A DNA stretch of 64,000 nt from an uncultured Polycyclovorans sp. (GCA_936928855.1 CAKZHZ010000078.1:20193-84192); one strand, 5' to 3'; counted from the first letter of the stretch, positions 1 to 8,198 are shown. The notes: a model not told the origin generated them from the letters alone. Program-made: numbers and translations.

Positions 1-79
1 GGCGCTCGATGGCCTTGACCAGGTACTGGCAGCCCAGCTCTTCAGGAATCTCGAAGGGCGAACACGCCTGACGTGCTCT
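1..79. other. Unassigned edge sequence, foreign to the IS21 fragment
   Basis: Similarity to IstB starts only near position 80, so this edge comes from something else. On the minus strand one frame stays open through 1-79 and could encode the peptide PFEIPEELGCQYLVKAIER, but this frame also continues antisense through the istB fragment. I do not recognise it and make no gene call. Confidence 0.3.
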
Positions 80-382
80 GGATATCTGCCGTTCAGCCAG
101 GCTGGCGGTGCGTTGCTGTTTCACCTGCTGTCCAAGCTGTACGAACACACCAGCGTGGTGATCACCACCAACCTGAGCTTCGCCGAATGGTCGAGCGTGT
201 TCGGCGACGCCAAGATGACCACCGCCCTGCTGGATCGGCTGACCCACCACTGCCACATCGTCGAAACCGGTAACGAGTCCTATCGCCTGCAACACAGTAG
301 CTTGGCGGCCCAGGCCAAGATCAAATCACGGGAGCGAAAGCGTAAGGGCGGCCAGGAACCGGAGGACGATGAGCCGTTCTGA
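80..382 (+). pseudogene. istB: IstB-like ATPase, C-terminal fragment
   Basis: This is the helper ATPase of IS21-type transposition, which loads the IstA transposase on target DNA. Only the C-terminal part remains. The frame reads QAGGALLFHLLSKLYEHTSV, then TTNLSFAEWSSVFGDAKMTT and LLDRLTHHCHIVETG, all hallmark IstB sequence. The Walker A region and N-terminus are missing because homology stops at about position 80. About 100 residues of the usual ~250 are left, so it is non-functional. A C-terminal tail rich in Lys, Arg and Glu precedes the stop. Confidence 0.88.
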
Positions 383-577
383 TTTCATGGCGACGACGGC
401 CTGCTGCATGGCTGCATGTGGCAGGTCTTCAACAGCTGAACTGGGCTAGCGAAGGAGTGGGGGCAACAGCAGCTGCGCTGGTAGACTTATCCACAGTTGC
501 TGGTAACAAAATCAGCAATCCGCCCTGGGTCAAATTTCAATCGGCAGGGTGGGTCAATTTTCCATCAGCGCCAACAC
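80..577 (+). mobile_element. IS21-family insertion sequence remnant (3' end)
   Basis: This is the right end of an IS21-type element: the last third of istB followed by about 195 bp of non-coding terminus. The terminus has two direct 16-bp copies, GGGTCAAATTTCAATC (527-542) and GGGTCAATTTTCCATC (551-566), spaced 24 bp. That matches the repeated ends typical of IS21 relatives. The outer tip is taken at about 577 (GCGCCAACA). istA and the other end are not present, and the sequence left of 80 is unrelated, so the copy is truncated. A TTATCCACA DnaA-box match lies at 487-495, probably by chance. Confidence 0.7.
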
Positions 578-705
578 ACCGCTCCGCTCATGGTTCATCC
601 TTTTCGGCTCCGGATACATTCTCGGGCACTCGGCCGCCCGGCTTCGACCGCGCCCTGAGTCACGCCATCCCGCTACGCCCCGACATCGAGCCCGGCCGAT
701 CGAGA

Positions 706-739
706 GCCGTCTGCGTTTCGCATGCGAAACGCAGACGGC
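706..739. promoter_or_regulatory. Element palindrome copy 1 (34-bp perfect palindrome)
   Basis: Core GTTTCGCATGCGAAAC at 715-730, extended as a perfect palindrome to 34 bp. It is the longest of the eight copies. It lies between the IS21 end and a minus-strand gene's 3' end, so it now has no obvious target gene. The IS insertion may have removed it. Confidence 0.8.
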
Positions 740-775
740 AACTATTGCTCGCGCGTCAGGAGCGCCCCCGGCGCT

Positions 776-1066
776 TCAACGAGGATCAGAGGCAGGCGTC
801 GCCGATCTCCAAGCAATACCAACCCCAGCGGTCAGCTGCATGTACGGAGAATCCAACTCGTTCCCGCCCGCTCTGACGATGGCGATGCGGCTTGGCGCCA
901 CATCGGGCCCGAGAAGCTTGAACAAGTTCTGAAGCGCCGTGTAGTGCTTGAAGCCTTGTTCCTGGGCGGCGATGTCCAGGCGCTTCATGTAGCCAAGGTC
1001 TGGACGATCTGCCTTGATCTGACGTGCGCGGCGCTTACAAGTGTCGAGATGCTGTTGCATGTTCAT
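776..1066 (-). CDS. Small ICE protein of unknown function
   Basis: 96 residues from ATG 1066, preceded by AGGA seven bases upstream, which decides the start over longer in-frame options. It starts MNMQQHLDTCKRRARQIKAD and contains GYMKRLDIAAQEQGFKHYTALQNL. That helical segment resembles the N-terminal module found in several ICE-borne 'glyoxalase superfamily-like' small proteins. No catalytic residues are evident. It reads away from the retron operon. Palindrome copy 2 lies about 330 bp upstream of its start. Function unknown; the gene call rests on RBS, codon use and a conserved-looking core. Confidence 0.6.
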   Translation of the reverse strand: MNMQQHLDTCKRRARQIKADRPDLGYMKRLDIAAQEQGFKHYTALQNLFKLLGPDVAPSRIAIVRAGGNELDSPYMQLTAGVGIAWRSATPASDPR

Positions 1067-1398
1067 AACAGTTCCTGATGCCTTGGGCACCACATTCCAC
1101 TCGCTGCGGTTCCCGGGAAGGAGAACTGTCATGCGGTACAGCGTTGAAGCGATTTGCCAGCGGCTTTGCAGTGGACGCAGGACATTCCAGCCCTTGAACT
1201 GCAGCTTGGCTTGAACGCCGGCGGCCGTCAACCGCCGAAACGGGCAGCGTTAGCGCCGGGAGTCCATGCCCTCGCGCCGATGCAGGCGTCGCCGGGATTC
1301 ATCGTTGAGCAACCGGTGCTGTTGATCTTTTCGTAGTACTCGGAAAAATGCCGGCGTCCGCGGAATGCGACGCTACTTCCAATCCCGTCGACCCCTGA

Positions 1399-1426
1399 TC
1401 GGCCGTTTCGCATGCGAAACGGCCGA
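1399..1426. promoter_or_regulatory. Element palindrome copy 2 (28-bp perfect palindrome)
   Basis: Core at 1405-1420, perfect to 28 bp. It sits between the minus-strand gene at 776-1066 and the plus-strand retron promoter region, about 60 bp before the -35-like TTGACA at 1487. Confidence 0.8.
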
Positions 1427-1476
1427 GAACGATCTACCTACAGTCTATTGCTCTATGTCAATCAAGGTGCCCCAGA

Positions 1477-1519
1477 GTCAATATAGTTGACAAACCCGCG
1501 AGGGCTCGTTCAAGATTAT
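1477..1519 (+). promoter_or_regulatory. Putative retron-operon promoter with overlapping operator
   Basis: A perfect -35 hexamer TTGACA is at 1487-1492. The -10 is uncertain: TCAAGA at 1510-1515 has 17-bp spacing, GATTAT at 1514-1519 has 21-bp spacing. A small inverted repeat, GTCAA-tatag-TTGAC (1477-1491), overlaps the -35 box and would be a natural operator for the XRE regulator encoded downstream. Inference from sequence only. Confidence 0.45.
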
Positions 1520-1529
1520 CTGCATAGGG

Positions 1530-1845
1530 CGCCGGCTACCCGGCGTTCGCGCTCTTTCAAATTCAGGCGTTTGAAGACCTTAAGCGGTGCCACGTGAACT
1601 GGTGCCGGAGTCTGGGGCTTGCCCCACTCAATGGCCCGTGCGCTTTGTCGCGGGCCGCGTGCCGTGAGGTACGCATGCTGTCACGCACTCCCGAGGGCTG
1701 GGCGACTGAGCCTGGACTGGCGGAGTGATCGGTGGTGGCGAGGAGCGCTATGCGCGCTACTGGAGTCTGAATCACCCGGTCCGTCTCGGGCCTTTCTCGG
1801 GGTCTTGCTCAACGGCGAGGGGGCATCCGCCCCAGCAAGAGAGGC
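1530..1845 (+). ncRNA. Candidate retron msr-msd RNA / structured leader
   Basis: About 320 bp lie without a convincing protein gene between the promoter and the operon's first ORF. Stem-loops seen: CGCCGG/CCGGCG (1530-1535/1540-1545), TGGGGC/GCCCCA (1613-1618/1621-1626), GGCCCG/CGGGCC (1633-1638/1651-1656), CACTCC/GGAGTG (1686-1691/1722-1727) and a compound hairpin TCTTGCT/AGCAAGA (1803-1809/1834-1840) enclosing GGGGC/GCCCC. Retron RTs use a structured RNA encoded upstream, usually next to the RT gene. Here two small genes intervene. The exact ends and the branching G cannot be set by eye. Confidence 0.45.
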
Positions 1846-1852
1846 AAACGTC

Positions 1853-2068
1853 ATGAAATCGAAAGAGCTTCAAGAGGCACTGCGGTTGATCACCAAGGTG
1901 CTGAATGACCCGAGACTTGGACCTGGTCGAGGAGATCGACTGCGGGTTGCAAAGCGGGAGTTGGAGATGGCAGCACGGTCAGGGAAGTTGGATCGCCAGA
2001 AGTTGTTCCTGGCAACTGAGATCGTAATGGCTGTTCTCGCCGAACTCGTTGAGCAGCAGGCAGGCTGA
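1853..2068 (+). CDS. 71-aa protein of unknown function, first gene of the retron operon
   Basis: It starts at ATG 1853 with GAGAGG eight bases upstream. The RBS abuts the 3' arm of the strong hairpin at 1803-1840, so translation may be structure-controlled. The protein (MKSKELQEALRLITKVLNDP..., ending AELVEQQAG) is charged and predicted all-helical, with no known domain that I recognise. The next gene begins 22 bp later and all following genes run in the same direction. It could be an accessory retron component or a small antitoxin; the sequence does not decide. Confidence 0.6.
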   Translation: MKSKELQEALRLITKVLNDPRLGPGRGDRLRVAKRELEMAARSGKLDRQKLFLATEIVMAVLAELVEQQAG

Positions 2069-2090
2069 AGACCGGGGTGATTCAGATCTA

Positions 2091-2417
2091 ATGGAACAGC
2101 ACGACTACGCAAAAGCATTTCGCATCATCCGCGCGGCCTTCGGACTCAAGCAGTCCGAGTTGGCCAAGCGAATGCGCGTTTCAACGAGCCAGCTTTCGCT
2201 GATCGAGGCTGGCAAACGGCAGCCCAGTCTGCGCGTCATTAACGGTCTTGCCGGCGCAGTAGGAGTGCCGGCGGCGATGGTGACGGTGCTGGCTTCGACT
2301 TCGCGGGCCATCGAGTCCGAGGACGATCGCAACGTCACCGATCTTGCACGAACCTTGTTGCGACTGCTCGTCTCTGCAACACCGGATGCGCCGCGTCAGC
2401 TGGCACTGGATGCCTGA
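2091..2417 (+). CDS. XRE-family helix-turn-helix regulator, retron-linked
   Basis: A 108-residue protein with an N-terminal HTH: FRIIRAAFGLKQSELAKRMR then VSTSQLSLIEAGKRQPSLRV, the standard XRE/Cro fold (about residues 8-64). A short C-terminal helical tail may be for dimerisation. ATG 2091 is chosen over an in-frame TTG at 2049 that would overlap the previous gene. Its TGA is followed immediately by the RT start codon, so the two are translationally linked. Likely role: autoregulator of the operon, possibly at the inverted repeat 1477-1491. Retron families with a dedicated HTH partner are known, so it could also be the toxin/effector component. Confidence 0.85.
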   Translation: MEQHDYAKAFRIIRAAFGLKQSELAKRMRVSTSQLSLIEAGKRQPSLRVINGLAGAVGVPAAMVTVLASTSRAIESEDDRNVTDLARTLLRLLVSATPDAPRQLALDA

Positions 2418-3356
2418 ATGGTAGCCGCAGCGATTCTGTCGATTCGCGATCTCGCTGCCCGCGTCGGGACGCCGATCGAGCGCATGACGGAAATCGCCGA
2501 CGACATCGACGCACACTACCGTCCCACCGCTCTGTATGACGAGAAGCGCGGACGCTCTCGCATGCTCAACGTGCCTCGAAAGGAACTCAAGGCGCTTCAG
2601 CAGCGCATTCACCGCGTCATTCTTGATCCGATCGAGTTGTCGGCATGCGTTCACGGGGCAGTACGTGGTCGCTCTCCGCGGACCAATGCCGAACAGCATC
2701 TCGGAAAGCCTTGCGTAATCTGCGTGGACGTGAAGTCGTTCTTCGACAGTGTGAGGCACTATGTCGTCTACAGGATGTTCCGGAACGACCTTGGCTTTGG
2801 GCGCGACGTGGCGCGGTTGCTGACCCGACTCACGACATACGACAGCCAGCTTCCGCAGGGCGCGCCGACCAGTCCTGTGATCGCGAACCTTGTGCTGGCG
2901 TTTCAGGTCGACAAGCCGCTTGAAGCGGTCGCTGCTTCGCTCGACCTTACCTACACCCGATTCGTCGACGACATTGCGATTTCTGGCGGCGATCCGAGAC
3001 CACTGATCAACGTGGCTGCGAAGCTGCTCTCAGCACGGCGCCTGAAGGTGCATCGCGCAACGGGCCGCGGGCGGCTGAAGCCGAAGCTCAAGATCATGTC
3101 TGGCGGAGCTCAGCAGAAGATCACTGGCCTCGTAGTCAATTCGGCCTCCGCACCGACAATACCTCGCCGTTACCGCGATCAGGTCCGTGCGGCAATCCAC
3201 CAGCTGCGCGAGATGCAGCCGGGTGCGTCCTTCAACCGGTCGGTGGATTCGATTCGCGGGCGAATTGCTCATGTCCGGAGGTTGCATCCCTCGGGAGCTG
3301 CTCGGCTAGCGGGCGAGCTTGCGCGGGTCATCGAGAACCGACGTGAGTGCGGCTGA
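2418..3356 (+). CDS. Retron-type reverse transcriptase
   Basis: 312 residues, the size of a minimal retron RT. Motifs in order: NAEQH (residues 90-94), matching the retron-specific NAxxH signature; DVKSFFDS (104-111) with the first catalytic Asp; QGAPTSPVIANL (147-158); YTRFVDD (179-185), the catalytic YxDD box with Val in place of the usual Ala; and ITGLVVN (235-241), matching the retron VTG motif. No group II intron maturase or endonuclease domain follows. The NAxxH plus V/ITG pair argues for a true retron rather than a DGR or intron RT. It is coupled to the XRE gene (TGA-ATG abutting). Expected function: make msDNA from the upstream ncRNA for phage defence. Confidence 0.92.
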   Translation: MVAAAILSIRDLAARVGTPIERMTEIADDIDAHYRPTALYDEKRGRSRMLNVPRKELKALQQRIHRVILDPIELSACVHGAVRGRSPRTNAEQHLGKPCVICVDVKSFFDSVRHYVVYRMFRNDLGFGRDVARLLTRLTTYDSQLPQGAPTSPVIANLVLAFQVDKPLEAVAASLDLTYTRFVDDIAISGGDPRPLINVAAKLLSARRLKVHRATGRGRLKPKLKIMSGGAQQKITGLVVNSASAPTIPRRYRDQVRAAIHQLREMQPGASFNRSVDSIRGRIAHVRRLHPSGAARLAGELARVIENRRECG

Positions 3357-3389
3357 TCATCGGATTCAGTTCTCGATGGAGGGGAGGTT

Positions 3390-4250
3390 GTGGCCTTAGG
3401 ACGCGACGATGCGCTGGTGTTTGCACTCGATGCTGAGTCGGGTGCCGTCAGGCACGTTCGCGAGGGGGCGACCGGACAACGCTGCAATTGCGTCTGTCCT
3501 GGCTGCGGGCAGGCCCTGGAAGCGGTGAACGCCGAAGCGAAGATCTATAAGAGGCGCCCGCACTTTCGACACCTCGATGGCCAGACCGTAGAGCGCTGCG
3601 CTGGCCAAGCCCTCGCGGCCGCGATCGAGTCCGCGATGCGAACGGTCGATGCGATCCCTCTACCGCCAATCCTCCCGGGCGCTCCTCTATTGGACGTTCG
3701 TGCTGAGACTGTCGACGCGGTCGCTATCGAGCGCTTCGAAATCGTCGACTACACCGAGGGGTTACTTGTCTTGCCCGATGGGCGTGAGTTCCGTGTCTCG
3801 ATCAGCGCGCATGATGTGGGTCACGAGGACGGCGAGCGCACGTTCGATTTGGTGCTTCATCTTCCGGAGCACCAGATCGAGGGCTTGGAGTCAGTAGAAG
3901 GGCTTCGGAGCTACCTGACTCTGGACAAGGCCGCTTGGCGATGGTGCCGCCGGCAAACGACCCCCAGTCTCGTGGAACGATCTGAAGGCGCTGAGCCAAT
4001 TGAAGCGCAGCTGGCGGCAGCAGGCATCGACATGCCAGACGAGTCAGGAGAGGCAGTTGAAGTCGTCGGGGCTGTGCAGTCCTCTCCCGTTCCGCCTCAT
4101 CAAGAAGATCGGCCAGTACATGAATGGACCGTTCGGATTCCGGGGCTGGACGGATCTGTCACGCTTTTGCACCGCCAGCGTTGGCCGAATGGCGCGATGA
4201 CGGAACGAGTAGAGCGTCTCTCGCCAGCGGGCTCCTGCAGGTTGATGTAG
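3390..4250 (+). CDS. CoiA-like zinc-finger protein, retron operon
   Basis: 286 residues from GTG 3390, with a strong GGAGGGGAGG-type RBS. The N-terminus has a Cys cluster (RCNCVCPGCGQALEAVN) followed by RRPHFRHLDG. This CxCxxCG...HFRH arrangement is known from CoiA-like competence proteins and related nuclease-linked proteins. In CoiA a PD-(D/E)XK nuclease follows; here I see no confident nuclease motif. The middle and C-terminus are acidic and beta-rich. The gene lies 33 bp after the RT, suggesting co-transcription. It is a candidate retron effector or nucleic-acid-binding adaptor. Function is inferred only from the zinc region and position. Confidence 0.6.
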   Translation: MALGRDDALVFALDAESGAVRHVREGATGQRCNCVCPGCGQALEAVNAEAKIYKRRPHFRHLDGQTVERCAGQALAAAIESAMRTVDAIPLPPILPGAPLLDVRAETVDAVAIERFEIVDYTEGLLVLPDGREFRVSISAHDVGHEDGERTFDLVLHLPEHQIEGLESVEGLRSYLTLDKAAWRWCRRQTTPSLVERSEGAEPIEAQLAAAGIDMPDESGEAVEVVGAVQSSPVPPHQEDRPVHEWTVRIPGLDGSVTLLHRQRWPNGAMTERVERLSPAGSCRLM

Positions 4251-4284
4251 CTAAGCGAACCGATCTTAGTATGGGCAGAAACAC

Positions 4285-5889
4285 ATGCCGCCAATCACTT
4301 TACAGTTCGCCATTTCGCTGACCGCGATCAGCATTTCAACGGCTGCGCTGGTCATCAGCCTGCGCAACTACCTCAGGAAGTCTGGCGTCTTCGTCCGCGG
4401 ATCCTTCTCGCTCGCCTCCAGTCGCGACTGCAATGATCGCTTCGTTTCGAACATCGTCCTTGAAAACCTCAAGGATCGTGCCGTCACGATATTTGGCATC
4501 TACTTGCGCGTCGGGCATTCCTACTACGTCGAGCTCGAAGAGCTCGAAGAGAAGCCCTTAGTGTTACGCGCCTTCGAAACCTATCGCAAGGAACTCGGTC
4601 CGATCGAGTTCTATGCGGCGAGCACAAATAAGGTCGATCTCAACGACTTGCTCGCCGATGACAAGGTCCGAAAGCACCTTGTGTTGTCGACTTCGGATGG
4701 CAAGTACGTCGTGCCACACAACCGTAATCGATGGCACCCGGTCGGCGAGTACTTCCGAAACCATTTCGCCGCCGTAATCCACGTCGTCCCATCTCAATAC
4801 AAGGGGCGGGCACTCGGGAGCAACATCCGATATGTCGTTGAGGTCGTCTCCGACAACGGCGCCATCGAGATTGTCCCGATCCATCCTGCGGACTTCCGCA
4901 TCAAGCGTTTCCGCGCCTTCCCGCTGACGCAAGCGTCGCTGGAGACACGAGAAGCACTCGAAGAGTATCTCTTGGAGCAGAAGGAGGCCGGCAGATTGCA
5001 GTGCAGCAAGCTTGCCGTTCATGACGTTGAACAGTGGCGTCAAACGACGGACGAGCACTACAGCAAGGAACGGATTAAAGTGCCATACGTAGGGGCGCTT
5101 CAGCACTATGCCCTCGGCCCGGTGCTGACGAAGTACAGTGACTGGCGAATGAGAAGAGGCAATCGGCCTTTGGCCGAAGTGCGCAACCAGTCATCTGAGG
5201 AAGACGCTGCTCGGGGCAACGGATGCGTAGACGCGTACCTCAAGGGCGCCATGACCACCGACAAAACCCAGTTTGATACCTATCTCAAGCAAGCACTCCA
5301 TCGCGATATCGTCTTCAGGGTCGCAGTCTCGGCCGCGATTGCGGTCGCCGCCTCTACTCTTGCGAGTTCCAGCGTGGACTACGACGCCGTCGCGTTCTTC
5401 AATGACACAGCGCGCAAACTCGGTCCGCTGATCAATATAGTTGGTGTGGCGTCGCTGGTCCTGTCACTACTCGCATGCGTGCTCAAGGATCTCGAACACG
5501 TGTCGCCGGAACGCTGGGGGCTACAGTCCAGCGCTAGCTGGTGGGGAGGAGCCGTCAGACGAACGGCGGGGGATCTTACGCTCTGGTTGCTCAGTTCGCT
5601 CGTTGCATTCTTTTTCGCCATGTTTGGCGCGACCTTCTACGCGATATTCAGTGAGACGATCAGCCTGAAAGAAGGCCTCGCGATGGTTGTCTCCTACGTT
5701 GTACTTCTGGCCTTCACCCTCGTAGTGAGCGTCGTGAACATCTGCGTCCGCCGCGAAGCGCCGCCACTTGCCACTGCACGGCACTTTTCCCACTGGATGC
5801 GATCGCCAGCGCGGGTTCTCTTTGCTTATGCAGCGCTATTGTCAATGGCGATCACAATCATGTCCCTTATATTCCGCTTCGGGCCGTAG
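4285..5889 (+). CDS. Multi-pass membrane protein of unknown function, end of retron operon
   Basis: 534 residues. One N-terminal membrane segment (about residues 6-27, ISLTAISISTAALVISLRNY) is followed by a large soluble region of about 320 residues. At least five hydrophobic segments then form a C-terminal membrane block, including VAVSAAIAVAASTLA, IVGVASLVLSLLACVL, LWLLSSLVAFFFAMFGATF, MVVSYVVLLAFTLVVSVVNI and AYAALLSMAITIMSLIF. I recognise no family. It starts 34 bp after the CoiA-like gene on the same strand. Membrane effectors are common in retrons and other abortive-infection systems, so an effector role is plausible but unproven. No homologue is assigned. Confidence 0.65.
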   Translation: MPPITLQFAISLTAISISTAALVISLRNYLRKSGVFVRGSFSLASSRDCNDRFVSNIVLENLKDRAVTIFGIYLRVGHSYYVELEELEEKPLVLRAFETYRKELGPIEFYAASTNKVDLNDLLADDKVRKHLVLSTSDGKYVVPHNRNRWHPVGEYFRNHFAAVIHVVPSQYKGRALGSNIRYVVEVVSDNGAIEIVPIHPADFRIKRFRAFPLTQASLETREALEEYLLEQKEAGRLQCSKLAVHDVEQWRQTTDEHYSKERIKVPYVGALQHYALGPVLTKYSDWRMRRGNRPLAEVRNQSSEEDAARGNGCVDAYLKGAMTTDKTQFDTYLKQALHRDIVFRVAVSAAIAVAASTLASSSVDYDAVAFFNDTARKLGPLINIVGVASLVLSLLACVLKDLEHVSPERWGLQSSASWWGGAVRRTAGDLTLWLLSSLVAFFFAMFGATFYAIFSETISLKEGLAMVVSYVVLLAFTLVVSVVNICVRREAPPLATARHFSHWMRSPARVLFAYAALLSMAITIMSLIFRFGP

Positions 5890-6457
5890 CGCTTCAGTGG
5901 CCGCTGCAGCACGACTACTGATCTCTGGTGAAATGGTTGTCTGTAGACGGACTTATATGGTGTTGCCGCTCGCTCAAAGCTGACCAGAAAATCGAGGATC
6001 TGCTCGCTGAAGATTGACCAGGGTGTTCCGACCTAGCCTGCGGGGTTTAAGGCCCAGCAGAAAGAAGAAGCGCACGTCGTGGCGACAAACGCGAAAGTCC
6101 GCAGGATGCGGCTGGGGGACGGGGGTATCTTGGCGGGAACATGTGCTTCCGCTTCAACAGCGCGGCTCGCTTAGCTTGCCATGATAGGCTTGGTGCTCTT
6201 GTGCGCGGGTGCATTTGGCGAGCAGGCTCCCCCACCTTCGGACGATGTGGCATTAGTACAAGCCGGGAATGCGTACCATGAATGTCTTTCGCCGCTGTTC
6301 GGGAGGCGGTTGTTGGATTCACAGCGCTTAGCTTCGTGGCGGTTTTGCAATCTAGTTGCTCCCACTGCGTGTGACCGCGGCCTAGCTCGACGTGCCGCAT
6401 GGGAGACATGCTCGTGCCTGTTATGATCCTTGCGCGGGCAGAGAAAGCTGCTCGACC
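5890..6457. other. 568-bp gap between the retron operon and the HEPN pair
   Basis: No well-supported gene. Two TGACCAG direct repeats, at 5981-5987 and 6015-6021 (34 bp apart), recall the repeated termini of IS21-type elements and may mark an old insertion. A plus-strand ORF at 6181-6426 (81 codons, hydrophobic start) lacks an RBS and convincing coding character, so it is not called. The promoter for the HEPN genes should lie in the last part of this gap. Confidence 0.4.
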
Positions 6458-7138
6458 ATGTCGAAGGACATGATGACAACGCTCTCCGAGATCGACGACC
6501 AAGACGCGAGTACGCTGATCTGCGACTTCATGATCTGCGCGCGTTGTGGGATCGTCGACCGCGAACGCTCGCGAATTCGAGCGGACAGCCTCTGTCCGGC
6601 ATGCGGCCAGCGAGCGGGCGTCGCGCGTCTTTACTATCCGGTGAGTATCCACATCCTCGTTGATCTCGTGCAGGAGTCCTATCACTCGTATGCGAGAGTA
6701 GGTCCAATCTCCGGACCTCAGACTTCGACGATTGGTCCCATCCTGTTCTTCTGTACGCTTCGCGAGGCGCTGATCAATCACCTGCTGCTCGAGAACCTGC
6801 GCGCGGAGGGCACCAAGCAATCGCTGATCGAAAGGCTGCTAGATGACAACAAGCTGGCACACCAAAAGTTCGGGGCGCTATTCAGAGCGGTAGTCGGTAC
6901 CAGCTGGGCCGACGGTGTGCGCGAGGCGTCGCTCTACGACGGAACCGACTATCAGGCAGTCTCCAACCTGATGAAGCTAACGGCGAGCATCCGCAACGAC
7001 TTCCTGCACGATGGCGCGGGATGGTCCGCGTCGCGCGAGCTTGCGACCGAATGCGTGGACCGGCTACCGCAGCTGTTTGACCTGTTCGTCGCCCTGCATA
7101 ACGTATACATTCACCCGTTGCTGACCGCGCAGCATTGA
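6458..7138 (+). CDS. Zinc-ribbon protein with HEPN-type RNxxxH motif
   Basis: 226 residues from ATG 6458. An N-terminal zinc ribbon is formed by C27xxC30 and C46xxC49 (CARCG, CPACG). The C-terminal half is helical and contains SIRNDFLHDG, with R179 and H184 in the RNxxxH spacing of HEPN ribonucleases. HEPN domains cut RNA in many toxin and abortive-infection systems. The next gene starts 13 bp later and also carries an Rx4H motif, so the two form a pair. Likely a defence or toxin component; no family name can be given from sequence alone. The RBS is weak (AGAAAG). Confidence 0.7.
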   Translation: MSKDMMTTLSEIDDQDASTLICDFMICARCGIVDRERSRIRADSLCPACGQRAGVARLYYPVSIHILVDLVQESYHSYARVGPISGPQTSTIGPILFFCTLREALINHLLLENLRAEGTKQSLIERLLDDNKLAHQKFGALFRAVVGTSWADGVREASLYDGTDYQAVSNLMKLTASIRNDFLHDGAGWSASRELATECVDRLPQLFDLFVALHNVYIHPLLTAQH

Positions 7139-7151
7139 CTCGACGGCGCGC

Positions 7152-8198
7152 ATGAGAACAATCACTGTAGAGGATCTCCGCCAGGTTCCTTTTTTGGATC
7201 ACGCCAATATCAATGGGCGCACCATTCGAAGTCTCAGTTTCTACTCGGATGGCGAGTGGCATTTCTGGCTGACTACCGAGCGCGGCCTGTTCAAGTCGAA
7301 AGGAACGCCCGGTGAAGCGCTGTACTTCGGCAAGGATCCCGAACGCGAAGATGACATCCATCTTCATTTCATCGACTTCATCTGCCAGCGCGCGTACTGG
7401 TCATCCGTCGAAAAGCCAGTGGAAGGACTGATCAGCGATGTCTACAACCTCGCAGCATCGCTCGCCAAACTCTCTTTGCTTGCGACTCATGCGCGCGACC
7501 AAGACAGGATGCGGCTACGCCGGATGGTCAACACAGAACTGGAGTACCTATTCAGCACCTGTAGGAGCATGTTTGATCTGCTGCAGGAAACTATCGCTGC
7601 CTTGTGGAAGACCGTTAGGTTGCTCGACGAGAGCGTTGTCAAGCGCCCGTTGCCGCTAGCGTTTTCGGATGTCCTCCTAAAGTCGGGACGCCCGCTGACC
7701 GTTGCCGAAATCCAGCAGCGCTACGGGTTGCCTCAGGAACTTGCCCTTTTCTACGAGGAAAGCGCGCCGTTCTTTACACAGCTGCGGTCGTTTCGAGACA
7801 ACATCATTCACAGGGGCTCGACCTTCGACATGGTCTACGTGACCGAGAACGGCTTTGCGGTGCACGAGAGACTCCGCCCGTTTTGCGATTTCGGCGTATG
7901 GAATGAGCCGCACAAGCTGCCGAACGGCCTGTGCTCATTGCGGCCCGTCGCCAGCTATGTCGTGCTGCGCACGCTGGAGGCCTGCGACCGCTTTTCGCGG
8001 CTTCTGGAGTCCTGCATCCAGTTTCCGCCGCCGATTGCGCCGGGGTTCCGCGTGTTTGTGCGTGGGTTTTGCAACGGCGAGCTCGCTTCGGTCGACGCGG
8101 TAGTCAAGCAGTGCCTGTGGTGGAATACGACTGTTGCTCCGCCTGCTCTTGATCGCGAGTCGGCTTCGTCGGAGGGCGCAAAGCCGATTGATTCTTAG
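7152..8198 (+). CDS. HEPN-type (Rx4H) protein, partner of the zinc-ribbon protein
   Basis: 348 residues. The N-terminal ~75 residues are beta-rich (RTIRSLSFYSDGEWHFWLTT). A long helical region follows, containing LRSFRDNIIHRGSTFD with R215 and H220 spaced as Rx4H in HEPN nucleases. Helices before and after fit a HEPN four-helix bundle, with an insertion. It sits 13 bp after another Rx4H protein with no gene between, so the two are probably co-expressed and may form a hetero-complex. No MNT antitoxin is next to them, unlike classical HepT-MntA. Function is inferred as RNA-targeting defence. Confidence 0.68.
   Translation: MRTITVEDLRQVPFLDHANINGRTIRSLSFYSDGEWHFWLTTERGLFKSKGTPGEALYFGKDPEREDDIHLHFIDFICQRAYWSSVEKPVEGLISDVYNLAASLAKLSLLATHARDQDRMRLRRMVNTELEYLFSTCRSMFDLLQETIAALWKTVRLLDESVVKRPLPLAFSDVLLKSGRPLTVAEIQQRYGLPQELALFYEESAPFFTQLRSFRDNIIHRGSTFDMVYVTENGFAVHERLRPFCDFGVWNEPHKLPNGLCSLRPVASYVVLRTLEACDRFSRLLESCIQFPPPIAPGFRVFVRGFCNGELASVDAVVKQCLWWNTTVAPPALDRESASSEGAKPIDS

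Noticed and set aside
487..495. DnaA box TTATCCACA as part of an origin
   Set aside because: Isolated within the IS21 terminus, with no iterons or initiator gene nearby.
418..932. Overlapping plus-strand ORFs around palindrome 1
   Set aside because: They run through the IS21 end and the 34-bp palindrome in several frames and lack RBS or domain support.
1228..1413. Minus-strand ORF starting inside palindrome 2 (MRNGRSG...)
   Set aside because: The ATG CGA AAC start arises from the palindrome itself, as in several other spurious frames; no RBS.
6181..6426. 81-codon ORF with hydrophobic N-terminus before the HEPN pair
   Set aside because: No Shine-Dalgarno site, scattered rare codons and no familiar motif. 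Recorded only as part of the intergenic stretch.
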